DNA of 64,000 bases from Bacteroidales bacterium (GTDB lineage: Bacteria; Bacteroidota; Bacteroidia; Bacteroidales; ML635J-15). Below the pieces are notes generated by a model. That model saw only the letters and a list, made by a program, of their open reading frames with translations. It did no database searches and was not told the DNA's origin. The first letter of the stretch is position 1, and each line of letters opens with the position of its first letter. Positions 17,571 through 27,591 of this stretch are shown here, one piece after another. The DNA lies in the NCBI GenBank assembly GCA_017651185.1, contig JAGCDJ010000027.1:1-64000 (forward strand), given 5' to 3'. The translations under genes were made by a program, and so were the position numbers.

Positions 17571-19727
17571 CTATTTAGTAAATAAAAACTTACAAGTCTT
17601 TATTTGATTTTCGTTCTGCAAAGTTACAAAATACATTTGATTCTGCAATGATAAATTTGAAAAATTTTCAAAAGAAATTTCATGATAGCCAGATTCTAAA
17701 CTAAATTGCTTCTGTCCAACAACTTGACCAAGCATATTTGTAATTGTTATGGTTGTATTCGATGCATCAGTCAAAGTAAATGCAATCCTAGCATCGCCAT
17801 TCGCCGGATTTGGAACAACTGACAGATTTGACATAATTTCAATATCTTCCACAGAATTTGCACTTGAACTATATGTCAGCGTCCAACCATCACCTAAATC
17901 ATCGTTATTGTTAGAATAGAACTTCACATAAACGGTTCCGTATGGGAATGTAACAGGGTCTCTTGGAACATTCTCCGAAGAATACTTTACAATCAGGTTA
18001 TCGGTATGTATCGCATCATGGAAAAATGCCACATAATCCTTTCCATCTGACGACACGTTAAAGTCAGTAAACCTGAATGTAATGCTGGAAGCACCAGCAG
18101 GAGCAACCTTCCACGAGCAAGTTGTCAACTTCTTGTACTGACATGCCTTACTGCCATCGCCAAATGTTCCGCTTGCTTCTGTAACTTCAATTGTATTCAT
18201 ACTGCAATAAATTGTAGAATAGTTGATTTTCCATCCATCAGAAACAGCAGAACCATCGGTAACGAACCTTACCGTTACAGGAGTTGCAAGAGAAGACAAA
18301 GATGTAGGTGGCAAATTGTCGGCATCGTATGTTGCTATAAGTTCACCTGTTGTTCCCGAACCTTTATAAATGTTCACATAATCGCCATTTGCAAGGTCAA
18401 ACTTCGGGAATTTCAAGGTTGTGTATGCTCCGCATTCTGGATTAATAACGTACGAACAATCCTTATTATTGGAATAATCGTAAATGCGGCTTCCATCATC
18501 GAAAGTACCTTCAACACCCGTCACTGTTACATTTTCACATCCAGAGAACGTCTGATTTGGATGAATATTAATAACAACCTCCTGACCATCAACAAAATTG
18601 TTTTCAGGACCATTAATGGTAGCGGAAGAATTAAGATTGTCGAGCGTATAGAATCCTGATCCGTCACCAAGACCCCAACCCCATTTCATATGGAATTTTT
18701 CTTCGCTGCCATTTATCTGATAACCATCACAATTCCATGCATGACCTGTAGTTGTTGATGTTCCGCTGTATACCATAGGATATTTCTGGTCAATCTGCGA
18801 TTTCAACATTGAGTTCCAGTTTGCATCAGAATAAGATCTCTTAGACTTATATTCAACTTCGCTAGCATATCTGAAATAATTCTTCAATGCTGTTGGAATA
18901 TTCCATGTCTGCGAACCAGAACCATCTGCTTCCCAATACATTTTTACCGCTACACCTACATGGAAACAAATCTTTGCTACCTCTGCATTTTCTGCCGATG
19001 ATGGGTCATCGGGCATTGAATACCAATTGTATGTCTGATTGCCGAAATTTACGGTAATGTTTCCGTTTCCACCATTATAGGAACTTATATGAGTATAAGA
19101 ACCATTTCCTGTTGCCGGCCAGTTCCAGTATTTCATAACATGGCATGTTGCTGTAGCAACACAACCTACAGGTGCATGATTATGATAACTATTTGTTTTC
19201 TCTGGACACATTGCATTGAAAGGCCACCCCTGCTCCCAAACAATACCTTCCATCAGGACAGGTGATGTTACAACATCACGGGTTGCCTTTGCTAGCGGAT
19301 CGTAAGTCAAAAGGTAATTCCACTCGGCACGATTGGCTTCAACAAGTTCCGCATCGGTCTTATCTGCACGGTCGTTCGATTCGCTATAATATTTAAGGTA
19401 TGCTGCCTGTCCAGGCGACATATTGTTCATATTGAACGAACATTCAAACGAATATGCAAGCACAGGAACAATCTGGTCGTCGGAAGAAACAATAATATAT
19501 CCATCATCGTTAACATCGAAAATGTATAAGTTGTACTTGGGGTTTGCATCGTTTGGATTTACAACGCAGGTCAGACTTATGTCACTCCATTCGGTTGCAC
19601 GGAATGCATTGACCGTCTGATAGTAATACGCTCTGGCGACCTTCTCGGCATCCTTGTAAGATACGCGTTCGGCATTTGCAGCGAAAACTATCGCCAACAT
19701 TGCCATAATAACTGTTAATCTTTTCAT
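17571..19727 (-). CDS. Secreted C10-family cysteine protease (streptopain-like) with CUB domains and T9SS signal
   Basis: 718 residues. Signal peptide (1-19), an N-terminal pro/inhibitor-like region (about 20-150), then the C10 catalytic domain (about 155-390). Catalytic Cys189 sits in PVGCVATATCHVMKYW, catalytic His329 in TGHAWNCDGY, and the family's downstream MKWGWG...GSGFYTLD follows. Two CUB-like domains come next (about 397-503 and 508-620), then a T9SS type A sorting domain (632-718, VVPNPANGDARIAF...). Related enzymes are streptococcal SpeB, Porphyromonas PrtT and Prevotella interpain A, all secreted proteases made as zymogens. Likely an extracellular, self-activating protease for protein feeding or host interaction. 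It has its own promoter and terminator. Confidence 0.93.
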   Translation of the reverse strand: MKRLTVIMAMLAIVFAANAERVSYKDAEKVARAYYYQTVNAFRATEWSDISLTCVVNPNDANPKYNLYIFDVNDDGYIIVSSDDQIVPVLAYSFECSFNMNNMSPGQAAYLKYYSESNDRADKTDAELVEANRAEWNYLLTYDPLAKATRDVVTSPVLMEGIVWEQGWPFNAMCPEKTNSYHNHAPVGCVATATCHVMKYWNWPATGNGSYTHISSYNGGNGNITVNFGNQTYNWYSMPDDPSSAENAEVAKICFHVGVAVKMYWEADGSGSQTWNIPTALKNYFRYASEVEYKSKRSYSDANWNSMLKSQIDQKYPMVYSGTSTTTGHAWNCDGYQINGSEEKFHMKWGWGLGDGSGFYTLDNLNSSATINGPENNFVDGQEVVINIHPNQTFSGCENVTVTGVEGTFDDGSRIYDYSNNKDCSYVINPECGAYTTLKFPKFDLANGDYVNIYKGSGTTGELIATYDADNLPPTSLSSLATPVTVRFVTDGSAVSDGWKINYSTIYCSMNTIEVTEASGTFGDGSKACQYKKLTTCSWKVAPAGASSITFRFTDFNVSSDGKDYVAFFHDAIHTDNLIVKYSSENVPRDPVTFPYGTVYVKFYSNNNDDLGDGWTLTYSSSANSVEDIEIMSNLSVVPNPANGDARIAFTLTDASNTTITITNMLGQVVGQKQFSLESGYHEISFENFSNLSLQNQMYFVTLQNENQIKTCKFLFTK

Positions 19728-19764
19728 TATCGTCAGTTTTTAAATTTCAAAATTTGTAAAAGTG

Positions 19765-19772
19765 CAAATATA
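19765..19772 (-). promoter_or_regulatory. -7 box (TATATTTG) of the C10 protease gene
   Basis: The minus strand reads TATATTTG 37 bases before the protease start codon, in the gap that separates it from nadB. Confidence 0.5.
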
Positions 19773-19773
19773 A

Positions 19774-21339
19774 CTATTTTTTTATTAAGTCTGAGTTAAA
19801 ATGCAAGCCAATAGACTCACGACGTGCCATCGCCTGGCGAATTATGAGATAACCTATATTAATAAGGTTTCGCAATTCGCATAAACTTACCGTTACCTTC
19901 GATGCCTTGAACAAATCCTCGGTTTCGCGGTACAAAATTTCCAACCGGTCGAAGGCGCGTTTCAAACGCAAATCGGTGCGCACTATGCCAACATAGTTGC
20001 TCATAATCTGCTGCAACTCCTTGAGTGAATGCGAAACAAGAATCAATTCATCGTTGGTGATTGTGCCTTCTTCGTTCCACAATGGAATTCTGTTTAATGT
20101 TGCCTCATCGGTCATAACGGCATCCTTTGAATCCTCAAAAGCCCTATGAGCAAAAACTACCGCCTCAAGCAACGAATTGGATGCCAACCTATTAGCACCA
20201 TGCAAACCAGTACAAGCGGCTTCACCTACTGCATATAAATTCTGTATAGATGTGCGTGCATATTCATCGGTCTTTATACCGCCGCACATATAATGTGCTG
20301 CAGGGACTACAGGAATAAGGTCGTTCTTGATGTTGATTCCTATTTCGAGGCACTTTGCATAAATGGTCGGGAAATGCGTCATAAGCACATCCTTGTCGAT
20401 ATGCCTTGCATCGAGGTAAACATGCTCGTCACCCGAAAGTTTCATTTCGGAGTCGATGGCTCGTGTAACAACATCACGAGGAGCAAGCGACCCGCGCTTG
20501 TCGTACTTCACGCAGAAATCCTCGCCTTTGCGGTTGCGAAGTATTGCCCCTGCCCCACGCATTGCCTCTGTAATGAGAAATGCAGGCCGCTCGTTCGGAT
20601 TGTAGAGCGTTGTAGGATGGAACTGCACGAACTCCATGTTTTCGACCGCACCTTTTGCCCTGTAAACCATTGCAATACCGTCGCCAGTAATATGAACTGG
20701 ATTGGTAGTACTCATGTAAGCATTTCCACATCCGCCAGTCGCAATCAGCGTTTTCTTGGCGTAAAAATTGAAAACTTTCTTATTATTAACATCGTAGACG
20801 TATGCACCATAACACTTTATGTCGGGTGTAGCACGCGTAACCTCAACGCCAAGATGGTGCTGGGTTATGAGTTCTATTGCAAAATGGTCTTCGTAGATGT
20901 CAATATTGGGATTATTCCTAACATCCTCAACCAGCGCACGTTGTATTTCGGCACCAGTCTTATCCTTGAAATGCAGAATTCGCTTTTCGGAGTGCCCACC
21001 TTCGCGGTTCATGTCGTACTGACCAGTAGAGTCGGTATCGAAATTTGTACCTATTTCCACAAGGTCACGAATGCGCTCGGGTGCCTCGCGTACAACTATT
21101 TCCACAATTTTTCTGTTGTTTATGCCACAACCGGCAATCATCGTATCTTCAATATGCTTTTCGAAAGAGTCGTAACTGTTCATGACAGAAGCGATTCCTC
21201 CCTGCGCCTTAACGGTGGATGTGTCGTCTATCTTATTCTTGCAGATTATTGCCACACGACCGTACTTGCTAACCTTGGTCGCATAAAATAGGCCTGCGAT
21301 TCCGCTACCTATCACTAAAAAATCCACTTGCTTTCTCAT
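19774..21339 (-). CDS. nadB: L-aspartate oxidase
   Basis: 521 residues, normal for NadB. It oxidises L-aspartate to iminoaspartate, the first step of de novo NAD synthesis, with FAD in the cytoplasm. Seen: the FAD dinucleotide site FLVIGSGIAGLFYA (residues 7-20); AQGGIASV; the substrate-binding stretch REGGHSEKRILHFKDKTGAEIQ; EFVQFHPTTLYNP; and HYMCGGIKTDEYARTSIQNLYAVGEAACTGLHGANRLASNSLLE, the signature of the fumarate reductase/NadB flavoproteins. nadA and nadC are not adjacent. It is a single gene between the C10 protease and the tRNA. NadB rather than succinate dehydrogenase is supported by the length and the helical C-terminal cap. Confidence 0.95.
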   Translation of the reverse strand: MRKQVDFLVIGSGIAGLFYATKVSKYGRVAIICKNKIDDTSTVKAQGGIASVMNSYDSFEKHIEDTMIAGCGINNRKIVEIVVREAPERIRDLVEIGTNFDTDSTGQYDMNREGGHSEKRILHFKDKTGAEIQRALVEDVRNNPNIDIYEDHFAIELITQHHLGVEVTRATPDIKCYGAYVYDVNNKKVFNFYAKKTLIATGGCGNAYMSTTNPVHITGDGIAMVYRAKGAVENMEFVQFHPTTLYNPNERPAFLITEAMRGAGAILRNRKGEDFCVKYDKRGSLAPRDVVTRAIDSEMKLSGDEHVYLDARHIDKDVLMTHFPTIYAKCLEIGINIKNDLIPVVPAAHYMCGGIKTDEYARTSIQNLYAVGEAACTGLHGANRLASNSLLEAVVFAHRAFEDSKDAVMTDEATLNRIPLWNEEGTITNDELILVSHSLKELQQIMSNYVGIVRTDLRLKRAFDRLEILYRETEDLFKASKVTVSLCELRNLINIGYLIIRQAMARRESIGLHFNSDLIKK

Positions 21340-21369
21340 TCCTATATACTACAAGTCATTTTAAGAATG

Positions 21370-21377
21370 CAAATGTA
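21370..21377 (-). promoter_or_regulatory. -7 box (TACATTTG) of nadB
   Basis: The minus strand reads TACATTTG 30 bases before the nadB start codon. Confidence 0.45.
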
Positions 21378-21499
21378 ATCTAAAACTTGATACAGCGAGT
21401 TTCATTTGCATTTTTTTTGACATTCGACAAATAAAAGACTGACTATTAGAAATATTCTTATTCTAAAAGGCAATATTAGATGATTTTAAGTCTGATGAA

Positions 21500-21557
21500 A
21501 CCCCTACGGGGTATATACATGGATATTATTTTTATTGATATATATGCCCTACGGGCA
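21500..21557. repeat. Paired CCCTACGGG hairpins
   Basis: ACCCC-TAC-GGGGT (21500-21512) and TGCCC-TAC-GGGCA (21545-21557) are two short hairpins sharing the core CCCTACGGG, separated by an AT-rich spacer. They lie in the gene-free stretch between nadB and the tRNA. From general familiarity, such paired elements are common intergenic repeats in uncultured Bacteroidota; function unknown. Confidence 0.5.
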
Positions 21558-21605
21558 ATGCAAAATATTACAGGATAATTTTTGTGTGTTTCCTTTCAAG
21601 GAGCG

Positions 21606-21677
21606 AGCGGGAAACGGGGATCGAACCCGCGACCCTCAGCTTGGGAAGCTGATGTTCTACCACTGAACTACTCCCGC
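21606..21677 (-). tRNA. tRNA-Gly (anticodon CCC)
   Basis: A full cloverleaf on the minus strand: acceptor GCGGGAG pairs with TTCCCGC (last pair G-T), D arm AGTTCAGTGGTAGAACA, anticodon stem TCAGC/GCTGA with loop TTCCCAA giving anticodon CCC, and T arm GCGGGTTCGATCCCCGT. The discriminator base is T at 21606. CCA is not encoded. It reads the GGG glycine codon. Confidence 0.93.
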
Positions 21678-21797
21678 ATCGACAGTGCAAAGATAAGGGT
21701 TTTAATGATTCAAAGATTTAATAATTTAAAAATTCAAGAATTAGATGGTTTGTTTCGGGGATGGTTTGAGGTTGTTTGAAATTGTTTGAAACAGAAA

Positions 21798-21832
21798 TGA
21801 AAAAAGGTCGGACAACGCCCGACCTTTTTTCA
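21798..21832. terminator. Strong bidirectional terminator
   Basis: AAAAAAGGTCGG pairs with CCCGACCTTTTTT around a short loop. A-run on one side and T-run on the other make it work in both directions; it ends the 1857-residue gene, whose stop codon is about 20 bases away. Confidence 0.9.
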
Positions 21833-21849
21833 TTATTAAACAATACAAA

Positions 21850-24800
21850 TTAGAACTTCGTAACCTTTCTTACAATAACTTCGTTTGCAGTGTAGATTCT
21901 TACGAAGTACATGCCAGCCGGCTGAGCTTCGAGTGAAATCGTCACAACATCAGAAGAAACTGCTTCGTTAGAAACAACCTGCCCGTCAACATTTGCTATT
22001 TCAACACGCTGAGCATTGCCGTTTGTAACAATGTTAACGATGTCGCTTGTCGGGTTAGGATAGATTGCAATTTCTGATGCAAGTTCTTCAACCAAAGTTA
22101 CGATAGTAACATCGTCGTTGCTACGAGGATAAATCTGGATAGCCTCGTCGTAGAATACTGCGAAACCAGTAATATCCCAGTTGGTGTTGTCGCCGATTTG
22201 CATATCCAAAGTCTTGAAACCATTTCTAAGAACTGCTTCGTTGCCATTCTGTGAGAATGTTACATTGTTTCCGGTCTCACCTGTTGTGTAAGTTGCACCA
22301 GTTGCTACGGCAACATTTTCAACCTTTACAAGCTGTGAAACATATGCGTTAGTGAGAAGCTGTTCAACTGTGATTACTATAGGAGCAACAGCACCAGTAT
22401 TCTCAGTAGCTTCAGCCGTATTGAACAACGGAACATACTCAAGAAGTCCGTGATACATGCTGATTGTTCCAGAGATTCCACCAGAAATTACATCGCCTTC
22501 TTCGTATTCGTTTGTAATCTTGTTGTTCTGGTCGTAGATAAGCAATCCGCCGGTAGCATCCTTAACATACATATTTCTATCCTTGCGGAATACAAAGGTT
22601 ACATCACCTGTGAGCTTGTAGTTGCCATCGGTGTTCTCGAGTGCGTAGAGTGCTGCAATGTTCTCGACGAATGTCGGGAATGTGTATCTTGCAGTTGCTA
22701 TGAAACTTGCATCATCACCAAGTACTGCGATTGCTTTTATTGTCTTGTTCTCGCTAACAGCGAGTGGTTCGGTGTACAGAGTAGATTCTGCTGTTGGGTT
22801 TGTTCCATCGGTTGTGTAGTAAATAGCTGCACCTTCGGTAGAGCAAGTAATTGTTACATTCTGTGCGTCTTCGTAGTAGCCAGCAACAGGAGTGAATACA
22901 GGAGTTGCAACAGCTGGAATAGCACCTAACTTATAGAGGGTAACAGGAGTTTGTGTACCTATATAACAAGCAAAACGCGGAGTCGTAACATTCCATTGAA
23001 TCTGACGAGGATTATGATAAGAAGTATCGGTGATTGATTTTACACTTGTTATCGTAACAATACCATTATCATTGAATGCAATATCCCATTCGTCTCTTAC
23101 TGCTGTGAATGTATTATAAGAATAGAGTTTATTACCATCGCTGTTAAGTCCAAGATAACCGTTACGATTCAAATACATTGAGTAATACCCGTTTTCTGTA
23201 GGTTCAACTGTAACCTTGCATACTTCGGTTGCCATATTTGAAGCAATAACTCCGTCAGCATAATGTTCATAGATATTTGTATAAGTACCAATATTATTTT
23301 CAACACCATTAAGAGCATTGATGGTTTCTGCTGTGAGGTCTGTGAAAGTAATCAGGTAGTCGCCAGTCCAATCGGTCTGTGCATCTGCTACTGGATAGTA
23401 GCAACCTTCCGATGCTACAGGAGGATTAGCAACGAGAGCAACGGTTGTTACTGTTTCACCGCTTGTGAGAGTAAGAGTACCATTTGTTACAGCATCACCG
23501 GTAAATGTTACCGTCAAGGTTGCTTCGGTGTTCATTGTTATGGTTTCTGCATCAACCGTGAAGTTTTCTGTTACAGCAACAGTAATGTCCTCTGTAAGGT
23601 TAAGACTCGAAACATTCAAGGTCTTTGTTTCGTTTACATTTTCGAAGTTCAATGTTTCTGCGCTAACAATGATAGCAGGAGTTGTAACAACGTTGTAGAA
23701 TGCTTCGGCAATACCGCTAGCTATACAATCCTGCTTGTATGCCTTTGCCTTTACTCTTGTAGGTTCTGTAATTGTGAGAGCTGCGGTGTATTCTGCCGAT
23801 TCTTCTGTTGGGTCAGTACCATCGAGAGTGTAACGGATTGTTGCACCTTCGGTTGCACAAAGGATTTCTACAGTTTGTACTGTAGTGTAGTTTCCTGCTG
23901 GAAGCGAGAATGTCGGGGTTGCAACAAGAGGAGCGTGGTCGCCAAGGTCAACGAAGAAATCAAGTGCGAAATTGTATTGTGCTGCATTATTATTTTCTGC
24001 ATTGCTATTTGCATACGCACCAAATACATTGTTGTTGCTTGCGCTTAAAGCGACAGAGCGTCCTGTGTTTGCAACATTTGTAATCTTATAACCAGTATAT
24101 CCTGGGATTAATGCAGTTGAAACATTTGTATATTCTACAATAGTCCATTCTTTATTGGTGGTACTAGTGAAAGTTGTGCCGCTGGTACCATAACCGAGCG
24201 TGTCGTTAGAAGCATTTACAAACTTATACACACCGTCTGTTTCTTTTACTGTCCATACAACTGAATCAACTTCTGTTGTAATGATTTCATTTTCTGCTGT
24301 TACTTCAACGCCATTAAATCTGTTGTTTGCAATTCTTGTAGGAGCAACATAGTAGGTGCTTGGAATGCTATCGTAACGACGAGCAGCGATGATTACCTTA
24401 TCGCCATCTTGCAACTGGTTGAGCGAAGTGATACGGGTGTAGTTTACAGCAACAACAGATTCTGTCTTTGTGAAGGTAGCTTCTGCGATTGCACTGTTCT
24501 GCATACTTTCCTTCATTGCAATTGCCCTAACGGTTGTTGTTGCATCAAGTTGGAATGGATTTTCGTACAATGTTGATTCTGCTGTCGGGTCGTTGCCATC
24601 AAGTGTGTAGTAAATGGTAGCATCGGCAGTTTCACAAGCCAAAGTTACCTCAACGGATGTTTCAAATTCACCACCATTAGGAGTTATTGTCGGAGTTGCA
24701 ACAATTTCCATATCGGTGATTGTGTAGATTGCTGAAACTGTTTGGCTACGAACACTGTTCTTTTCTGCGAATGCATAAATTGTAGTTGTTTCGGTGAATG

Positions 24801-27423
24801 TCAACGGAGCAGTATATACAACCTCTGTATCGGTATCGTTAAGAGTATAATATATTGTTGCACCTTCGGTTTCACAAGCCAAAGTAACGGTTACACTTGT
24901 TGTATATGAGCCAGCTTCGGGAGTGAATGTCGGGTTGGCAGGAACTTCACGCTTAACAATGTCGGCTGCGGTACGCGGGAAAATCTGGTAGTCTGAATTA
25001 TATTTCGAAACTAAACCTGTTACAGATGTTATAACATCGTCAACGGTATAGTCACTTTCGGTTATCAAATTGAATCTATCAAAGATTTTCATCGTGTTTT
25101 CTCCATCCGAAACAATAATGTTTTGTCCGTCTATTCCTGTTACTGTCAAATTCTGAACTGTTACAAGCTGTGACATAAAGTCGTTTTCGTTAGACATCTG
25201 CGGGATGGTTACAACTATAGGTTCAACAGGACCATTATTTTCGGTTGATACGGCAAGGTTTGCAGTAGGAACTACTTCGTAAAGCCCCCTAAAGATTGAA
25301 GTCTTACCCATAATTCCACCGCTGATAACATCACCTTCGTTATATTCTGTAGTAATAATCGAATCGTTATTATCAAATATCATCATACCTGCAGTTGCAT
25401 CCTTTACAAACATATATCTATGATCTCTGAAAACGAAAACAACATCACCTGTAATCTTGTACTGATCGTTGTTGGCAGTTGAATATACTGCTGCAAGGTT
25501 TTCGAGGAATACCGGCATTGTGTAGGCAGCCGATGCAATCTGGCTGTTGTTCATTCCTTCCTTTACTGCGATAGCCTTTACTGTAGCCGAAGCACTAAGA
25601 GTGAAAGGTTCGGTGTAGGAAGTTGATTCAGCAGTCGGGTCGGAGCCATCGGTTGTGTAGTGAATTACAGCTTCTGCAGTTTCGCAAGTGATAGTAATCA
25701 GCTGCGGTGCGTTATAGTTGCCAGCTTCGGGACTGATAACAGGAGTAGCAACAGTTTCAATATTTGAAATGGTGTAGGTTGCCGAAACTATTTCGCTCGA
25801 AAGAGCATTCTTTATTGCAATAGCCTTTACCGTGGTTGTTTCGGTAATATGAATAGCTTCGGAATATGCGGTTGAAGCATCTGTCGGGTTTGTACCATCG
25901 AGAGTGTAGTATATGGTTGCGCCATCGGTTTCGCATGCAAGGGTAACATCAACGCTGTTGAAGAATGTTCCTCCTGCAGGATTGAATGTTGGGGTGGCAA
26001 TAAGTTCCTGAACCTCACGTGGCGACTTGTACAAAGTTATTGCAGCCTGTCCACTAGTATAACATGCAAAACGAGTGGCTCCACTATTATACTTAATCGA
26101 ACGGGTATCTGTTCCTACATTTGTAATGCTTACAACTTCGTCAGAAACAGAAATTGTCCACTCGTTGCGACCTTCGGTAACGGTCTCGTCAAATGCGAGA
26201 GAATTACCAGAATTCCAACCAAGATATCCGACATTTTCAAGGTAAAGAGTATAACCATTGCTTGTGCTTCTTGCTGTAACCTTTTTTGCATCGGTTGTTG
26301 CGTTTGCTGTAATCCTATTTCCAATAAGGTATTCTGAAACATCTTCCTCAGTACCATAATTGGTCGAAGTTCCACTGCTTCCTGCTAATGCCTTTACAAC
26401 ACTTCCGTTTGTATAAGTTATAAGGTATTCACCTGTCCAGTCAGTTGCAGGAGCTTCTGTAACAACTGTATAGTAAACAGCATCGGGATCGGCAACAGAA
26501 CCTGTAAGGCTTATTGTCTTGCTAGTTGCGCCAGTCGAAGCAATTGTAACGGTAGCATTGTATGCGCCTGCATCAAGACCTGCCTTCATACGAACGAATA
26601 CATCTGTAGATGCCACAGTTCCTTCGCTAGGTGCAATGGTCACAGAAGATGCATAGGTTCCGTCTTCGGTGATGCACAATTCAAAATCAGCATCTTCGGG
26701 AACGCTTACAGTAAGATCTGCAGTAAGGTAGCTTCCTTCAACAGAGAAACTCTGTGCTGCCGAAGGTCCGTTATTAAGATTGTATGAAAAATCTACAAGA
26801 GACTGAGTTAACGAAATCGTAGGATTAGAAGATCCTCCTTCTTCATACTTGTATATGGAAACTGCATCTTGACCAGAACCATAACAAGAGAAAATCGCAC
26901 TGCTTGAATTTTTTCTAATGTTATTGCGAGTATTTGTCCCCTGTGCTACAACTGTTGTAACACCTTCAGAGATTGTCACAAGCCACGAACCATTATCATT
27001 CAAATCATCTTGGGTTTTCAGTTGGTTTGAACTTGAACTTGAAGCATACAAATATCCATTGCCAACAAAGAAGCCAAAGGTGTTGTCAACTGTTCCTTCA
27101 ACTAACTTTATGCCCTGAACGCCTGCTTCGTCATCAAATTCAACTGAAGCTCCGTTGTTTGTTATGTCAACAGCAGCTCTATTGCTAGTGTTCTGCGTTG
27201 TTCCAAGAGCATATTCTCCAGAAACAATTATAACAGAATCTCCAACTGCCAAATCGGCAGCAGCAGTTACCAAATTCCACGACTGTCCGTAAAACGGAGC
27301 AGTAATAAAAATCATAGCCATAGCCACGACTACAGCCCTTAATTTCTGCGAATGCCGTCTAAGGCCTTCCGCAAGTTTTCCAGCACTGAAATGCTGAGAA
27401 ACATTCAAGTATAATTCTCTCAT
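21850..27423 (-). CDS. Giant T9SS protein with chitobiase C-terminal-like repeats and OB-fold domains
   Basis: 1857 residues. The N-terminus carries a long basic n-region and a hydrophobic stretch (about 29-47, AVVVAMAMIFITAPFYG), an extended signal peptide. Six CHB_HEX_C_1-like units (chitobiase/hexosaminidase C-terminal Ig-like fold) start near residues 478, 555, 828, 908, 1168 and 1504; each has PxxGxY..., CxTxxAxIYYTxDGTxPT and KAIA. Two OB-fold-like modules (about 635-820 and 1581-1768) share YKxTGDVxFVFRxxRxMxVKDAT and EGDVISGGI. Several further beta-sandwich blocks share DWTGxYLITxT and RxACYxxGxxxxTLYK. The last 70 residues are a T9SS type A sorting domain (YPNPTSDIVNI...). No catalytic domain is seen. 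A surface scaffold or adhesin is the likeliest role, by inference. Confidence 0.85.
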   Translation of the reverse strand: MRELYLNVSQHFSAGKLAEGLRRHSQKLRAVVVAMAMIFITAPFYGQSWNLVTAAADLAVGDSVIIVSGEYALGTTQNTSNRAAVDITNNGASVEFDDEAGVQGIKLVEGTVDNTFGFFVGNGYLYASSSSSNQLKTQDDLNDNGSWLVTISEGVTTVVAQGTNTRNNIRKNSSSAIFSCYGSGQDAVSIYKYEEGGSSNPTISLTQSLVDFSYNLNNGPSAAQSFSVEGSYLTADLTVSVPEDADFELCITEDGTYASSVTIAPSEGTVASTDVFVRMKAGLDAGAYNATVTIASTGATSKTISLTGSVADPDAVYYTVVTEAPATDWTGEYLITYTNGSVVKALAGSSGTSTNYGTEEDVSEYLIGNRITANATTDAKKVTARSTSNGYTLYLENVGYLGWNSGNSLAFDETVTEGRNEWTISVSDEVVSITNVGTDTRSIKYNSGATRFACYTSGQAAITLYKSPREVQELIATPTFNPAGGTFFNSVDVTLACETDGATIYYTLDGTNPTDASTAYSEAIHITETTTVKAIAIKNALSSEIVSATYTISNIETVATPVISPEAGNYNAPQLITITCETAEAVIHYTTDGSDPTAESTSYTEPFTLSASATVKAIAVKEGMNNSQIASAAYTMPVFLENLAAVYSTANNDQYKITGDVVFVFRDHRYMFVKDATAGMMIFDNNDSIITTEYNEGDVISGGIMGKTSIFRGLYEVVPTANLAVSTENNGPVEPIVVTIPQMSNENDFMSQLVTVQNLTVTGIDGQNIIVSDGENTMKIFDRFNLITESDYTVDDVITSVTGLVSKYNSDYQIFPRTAADIVKREVPANPTFTPEAGSYTTSVTVTLACETEGATIYYTLNDTDTEVVYTAPLTFTETTTIYAFAEKNSVRSQTVSAIYTITDMEIVATPTITPNGGEFETSVEVTLACETADATIYYTLDGNDPTAESTLYENPFQLDATTTVRAIAMKESMQNSAIAEATFTKTESVVAVNYTRITSLNQLQDGDKVIIAARRYDSIPSTYYVAPTRIANNRFNGVEVTAENEIITTEVDSVVWTVKETDGVYKFVNASNDTLGYGTSGTTFTSTTNKEWTIVEYTNVSTALIPGYTGYKITNVANTGRSVALSASNNNVFGAYANSNAENNNAAQYNFALDFFVDLGDHAPLVATPTFSLPAGNYTTVQTVEILCATEGATIRYTLDGTDPTEESAEYTAALTITEPTRVKAKAYKQDCIASGIAEAFYNVVTTPAIIVSAETLNFENVNETKTLNVSSLNLTEDITVAVTENFTVDAETITMNTEATLTVTFTGDAVTNGTLTLTSGETVTTVALVANPPVASEGCYYPVADAQTDWTGDYLITFTDLTAETINALNGVENNIGTYTNIYEHYADGVIASNMATEVCKVTVEPTENGYYSMYLNRNGYLGLNSDGNKLYSYNTFTAVRDEWDIAFNDNGIVTITSVKSITDTSYHNPRQIQWNVTTPRFACYIGTQTPVTLYKLGAIPAVATPVFTPVAGYYEDAQNVTITCSTEGAAIYYTTDGTNPTAESTLYTEPLAVSENKTIKAIAVLGDDASFIATARYTFPTFVENIAALYALENTDGNYKLTGDVTFVFRKDRNMYVKDATGGLLIYDQNNKITNEYEEGDVISGGISGTISMYHGLLEYVPLFNTAEATENTGAVAPIVITVEQLLTNAYVSQLVKVENVAVATGATYTTGETGNNVTFSQNGNEAVLRNGFKTLDMQIGDNTNWDITGFAVFYDEAIQIYPRSNDDVTIVTLVEELASEIAIYPNPTSDIVNIVTNGNAQRVEIANVDGQVVSNEAVSSDVVTISLEAQPAGMYFVRIYTANEVIVRKVTKF

Positions 27424-27538
27424 GTTTTAAATTTTAATTTAACCTAATTTACAAAACTCAAAGGTGCAAAGTTAATGTATTCTAACAAACGGACAAGACA
27501 AAACTTTACATATTCGCACAAAAAACATCATTTTTTTC

Positions 27539-27546
27539 TAACTTTG
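27539..27546 (+). promoter_or_regulatory. -7 box (TAACTTTG) of the kinase-like gene
   Basis: TAACTTTG lies 45 bases before the start codon at 27592; no clear -33 element is seen. Confidence 0.45.
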
Positions 27547-27591
27547 CAGCGCATAGGAAAAAGAAAATATCAATTGAAAAACTGACATACA

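Noticed and set aside
20293-21291. Plus-strand open frame of 332 codons across nadB
   Set aside because: Long but antisense to a well-supported nadB; translation is Cys/His-rich and without family motifs.
21582-21779. Plus-strand open frame of 65 codons over the tRNA
   Set aside because: It runs across the tRNA-Gly gene on the opposite strand.
23263-24048. Plus-strand open frame of 261 codons
   Set aside because: Antisense to the repeat protein; extreme Cys/Ser composition follows from the complement of Thr/Ala/Glu-rich repeats.
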